A program made the position numbers and the translations under genes. Shown piece by piece: positions 61,701 to 64,000 of a stretch of 64,000 nt of DNA (position 1 is the stretch's first letter; each line of letters opens with the position of its first letter). Location of the stretch: positions 310,001-374,000 of the forward strand of contig JANUWF010001190.1 of NCBI GenBank assembly GCA_026120185.1, given 5' to 3'. Below the pieces are notes generated by a model. The model did not search any database. It was not told the DNA's origin and was given only the letters and a program-made list of their open reading frames with translations. The DNA is from Voacanga thouarsii. Its lineage: Eukaryota; Streptophyta; Magnoliopsida; Gentianales; Apocynaceae.

Positions 61701-64000
61701 ATACTCCGGACCACGTCAATTTGCCATTAAATGAAGAAATAAGCATAGCAGCCTCCGATATACCCAATACAGGCTGGAATTATGAGGTTGTGTTGCATTC
61801 CATTTTATTTTGGTAAATGATACTTTATGCTGCATAGAATTCACTTTTATTTGTTCTATTCTCTTTAAGGCTGCTGCTTCTTACCCGTCATTCACATCCA
61901 TGTTACAAGCTTGTAATACACTTAACAGTGGTGGAATGTATACATTGTTGAAGTTTTGATTTTCTTCAAAGTTATACAACATTTAAAAATGGAGCAATAT
62001 GTTTGAATCATTTATTGTTGAATCTTAATATGATGACATAAACGATGGCATTTTGGATCGGGACCAAAATGATGCTACCTAGTGTTCTACTTCCAATAAG
62101 GAAATTGGTATTGTATTGGAGTTTAGCATGGATGTTGCTTCCAATGGAGTTTGGTTATAGTTTGCTTGCATTTTTTTTACTAAATATTGTTGTGTATTTG
62201 ACTGTCTTTTTGGAATGAGTTGGCTGGAATGTATTATTTATTTGACTTGGCTGGAATGTATTATGTATTTGACTTGGGTGGAATGTACTCTACAATATAC
62301 ATTTGAAAACATTATTGTATGTGGGACTATTTGACTAGGTTTTAAGGTTTTGATTACTGCTAATTTTTTTGTTCAGATACAACTTGTTTTTTATGTTCAT
62401 TAGATAGAATGCATTTTTCTGCTTCCACATTCACCCTAGCTTTGTCTTGTGTTCATCAAGTTTGTTCATCAGATACAACCATGTTAGTTTCATTTGTTGA
62501 TTCCTCGATGACTAAAATTTCCTTTTATGTCTTCCATTTCACAGTAAGGAATGCACCAGAACAAGGCTAAAGTAGTAAGGACTGGAGCTGCTAACATGGT
62601 TGATGGCTAATAGATTGGATAAGACATCAGAGAATTGCATTTTTTCAGCCTCTATATCTTTTTGGGATCTATCTTTCCTAACAGGTAATTGTTTAATGCA
62701 TGCTTTTCAAAATTGCTAATATGTTAAAAATAGCTAGAGGTACTTTCTAGTTAGGGGCACTTGCAGATTTCAAGGCTTTCTTACTGTTTGGTTTCACCTT
62801 ATTACTTACTTTTTGTGCAGGATGTTGATGTGGGAAGATGGGTTCTGTAGAGGAAGAGTTGGGGAGTGTTTGGATGAAATTGATGGAGAGGATCCTATTA
62901 GAAAATCTTTCAGGAAAATGTCCATTCAATTATATAATTATGGAGAAGGGTGGGTACTTGGTAGGTGCTTTTGTATTGGATTTTAATTTTGTCCTGCTCG
63001 CTCACTTCAAGGATATTTTGTGTGTTCATTTCAAGGATATTATTTCTCATGCTTATTCCTTTTTCCTTTTTGACCTTGTAAAGGCTTTGTGTGTAACTTT
63101 TTGTTTTCTACATTGTATTACTTAACATGAATTTTACTTACCCACAGTTCTTCTAAAGCAATTCATTGAGAAACATTAGTATGCACGCGAGTATCCTGGT
63201 GTTCAAAGGGATGAAAAGGTCTTCTGCTCTCTCTATCTCTCTTTCTGTCTTGTCCTTCCTTTCTAACTAGTATTTATCATATTTCAAAAATGTGCTTCCC
63301 ATGATCATATATCTCAAACGTCATCATAAACTATGACTTTCCTTTTTTTTTTATGTGCTTTTCCCCTAATAATAGCTTTTTGTTTTCTTTTATTAAAAAC
63401 ATGCTATTTGTAAAGTAAAAGTTTACCATTTCTATGTAGATGTTCCTGATCTAAGTTGTGTTACCAAGCTACCATATGTGAACTCCTTTTGTTTGTAGTT
63501 GATGATCCTCATAGCAAAATATGCGCTGCAGTTCGTATGACAGTGGCATTAGTTGCTTAGTATGACTGGCCTATGCATTGGTTGACCTTTTACCAATTCT
63601 TCTAAAGATATGGATGCTGGTACCTCCTTGAGAATACTTATGCTGATTCTAGTCATCACAAGATGATCTAGACCTTCCAAGTTGTGCTTGGAGGACATGT
63701 ATAAATAATTATAACATTGTTGTACTTTGCAGTGCATGGAGATTTAAGATGCTTGGCTTTGCTTTTTGCTAACTTGACTGATATAACAGTGCCAAAAGCT
63801 CTACCCATTTTGTTCCCTTGCTTGCATTAAATTGTATCATCTCCGCAGGTTAGTTTTGTTTCAGGACCTTGTACTTCTGTCATGCCTTTTTGGGCATTCT
63901 GACAAAATCATATGGAATGGTTAGTTTTCTATTTCAGATTTGAGGAACTGGATATGATCAAACTAGATATAGGAGTCTTTCGATGATGCTAGCCATACAT
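61701..64000. other. Right end of the window, no gene supported
   Basis: T-rich DNA with short frames. A possible acceptor (TTTTTGTGCAG) at 62820 opens into a 95-codon frame at 62838-63125, starting MGSVEEELGSVWMKLM, that I do not recognise and whose second half is hydrophobic from T-rich sequence. It could be a further exon of the transcript to the left. A CT-rich patch lies near 63225-63250. Confidence 0.5.

Overview
The window is nuclear DNA of a flowering plant, very probably a eudicot. It is AT-rich, has split genes with GT-AG introns (and one GC-AG), plant-specific gene families (NAC/VND, LRR receptor kinase, FAR1-related, RWP-RK) and typical plant transposons (Ty1-copia, Stowaway, Helitron, LINE relics). 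The species cannot be named from the sequence alone. No tRNA, rRNA, CRISPR array or bacterial-type operon was seen.

Four genes look intact. (1) A histone H3.3 gene (+, 1627-2994) has four coding exons and a leader intron. (2) A VND1/2/3-type NAC transcription factor (-, 10881-13000) has three coding exons, one intron with a GC donor, and a 1.6 kb leader intron. (3) A V-ATPase proteolipid subunit c gene (+, 24222-28594) has three exons and a 3.8 kb second intron. (4) A single-exon LRR receptor-like kinase of the MUSTACHES/MUSTACHES-LIKE type (-, 32883-36317) has 1144 residues. These are conserved genes that work independently: chromatin, xylem vessel differentiation, vacuolar/endomembrane acidification, and cell-surface signalling.

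The remainder is mostly transposon and intergenic DNA. Three members of one Ty1-copia family are present: a truncated minus-strand copy at 1-834, a plus-strand copy at 38703-44082 and a minus-strand copy at 49907-55481 with a perfect 5 bp target duplication. The plus-strand copy is the most unusual object here. Between its gag remnant and its reverse transcriptase remnant it carries, in antisense, a multi-exon RKD-type RWP-RK transcription factor pseudogene (39923-41272) that still has its introns. Other mobile DNA includes a LINE RNase H relic (about 8860-9442), a TIR element (18097-18529), an RTE-like LINE fragment inside the V-ATPase intron, Stowaway-type MITEs (31993-32271 and 45256-45569) and a non-autonomous Helitron candidate (56132-56930).

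From about 57100 to 61700 there is a broken FAR1-related (MULE-derived) gene with several apparent leader exons. The last 2.3 kb and several long AT-rich stretches contain nothing I can assign. Exon boundaries were set by reading splice sites and by protein family knowledge; no alignment or search was run.
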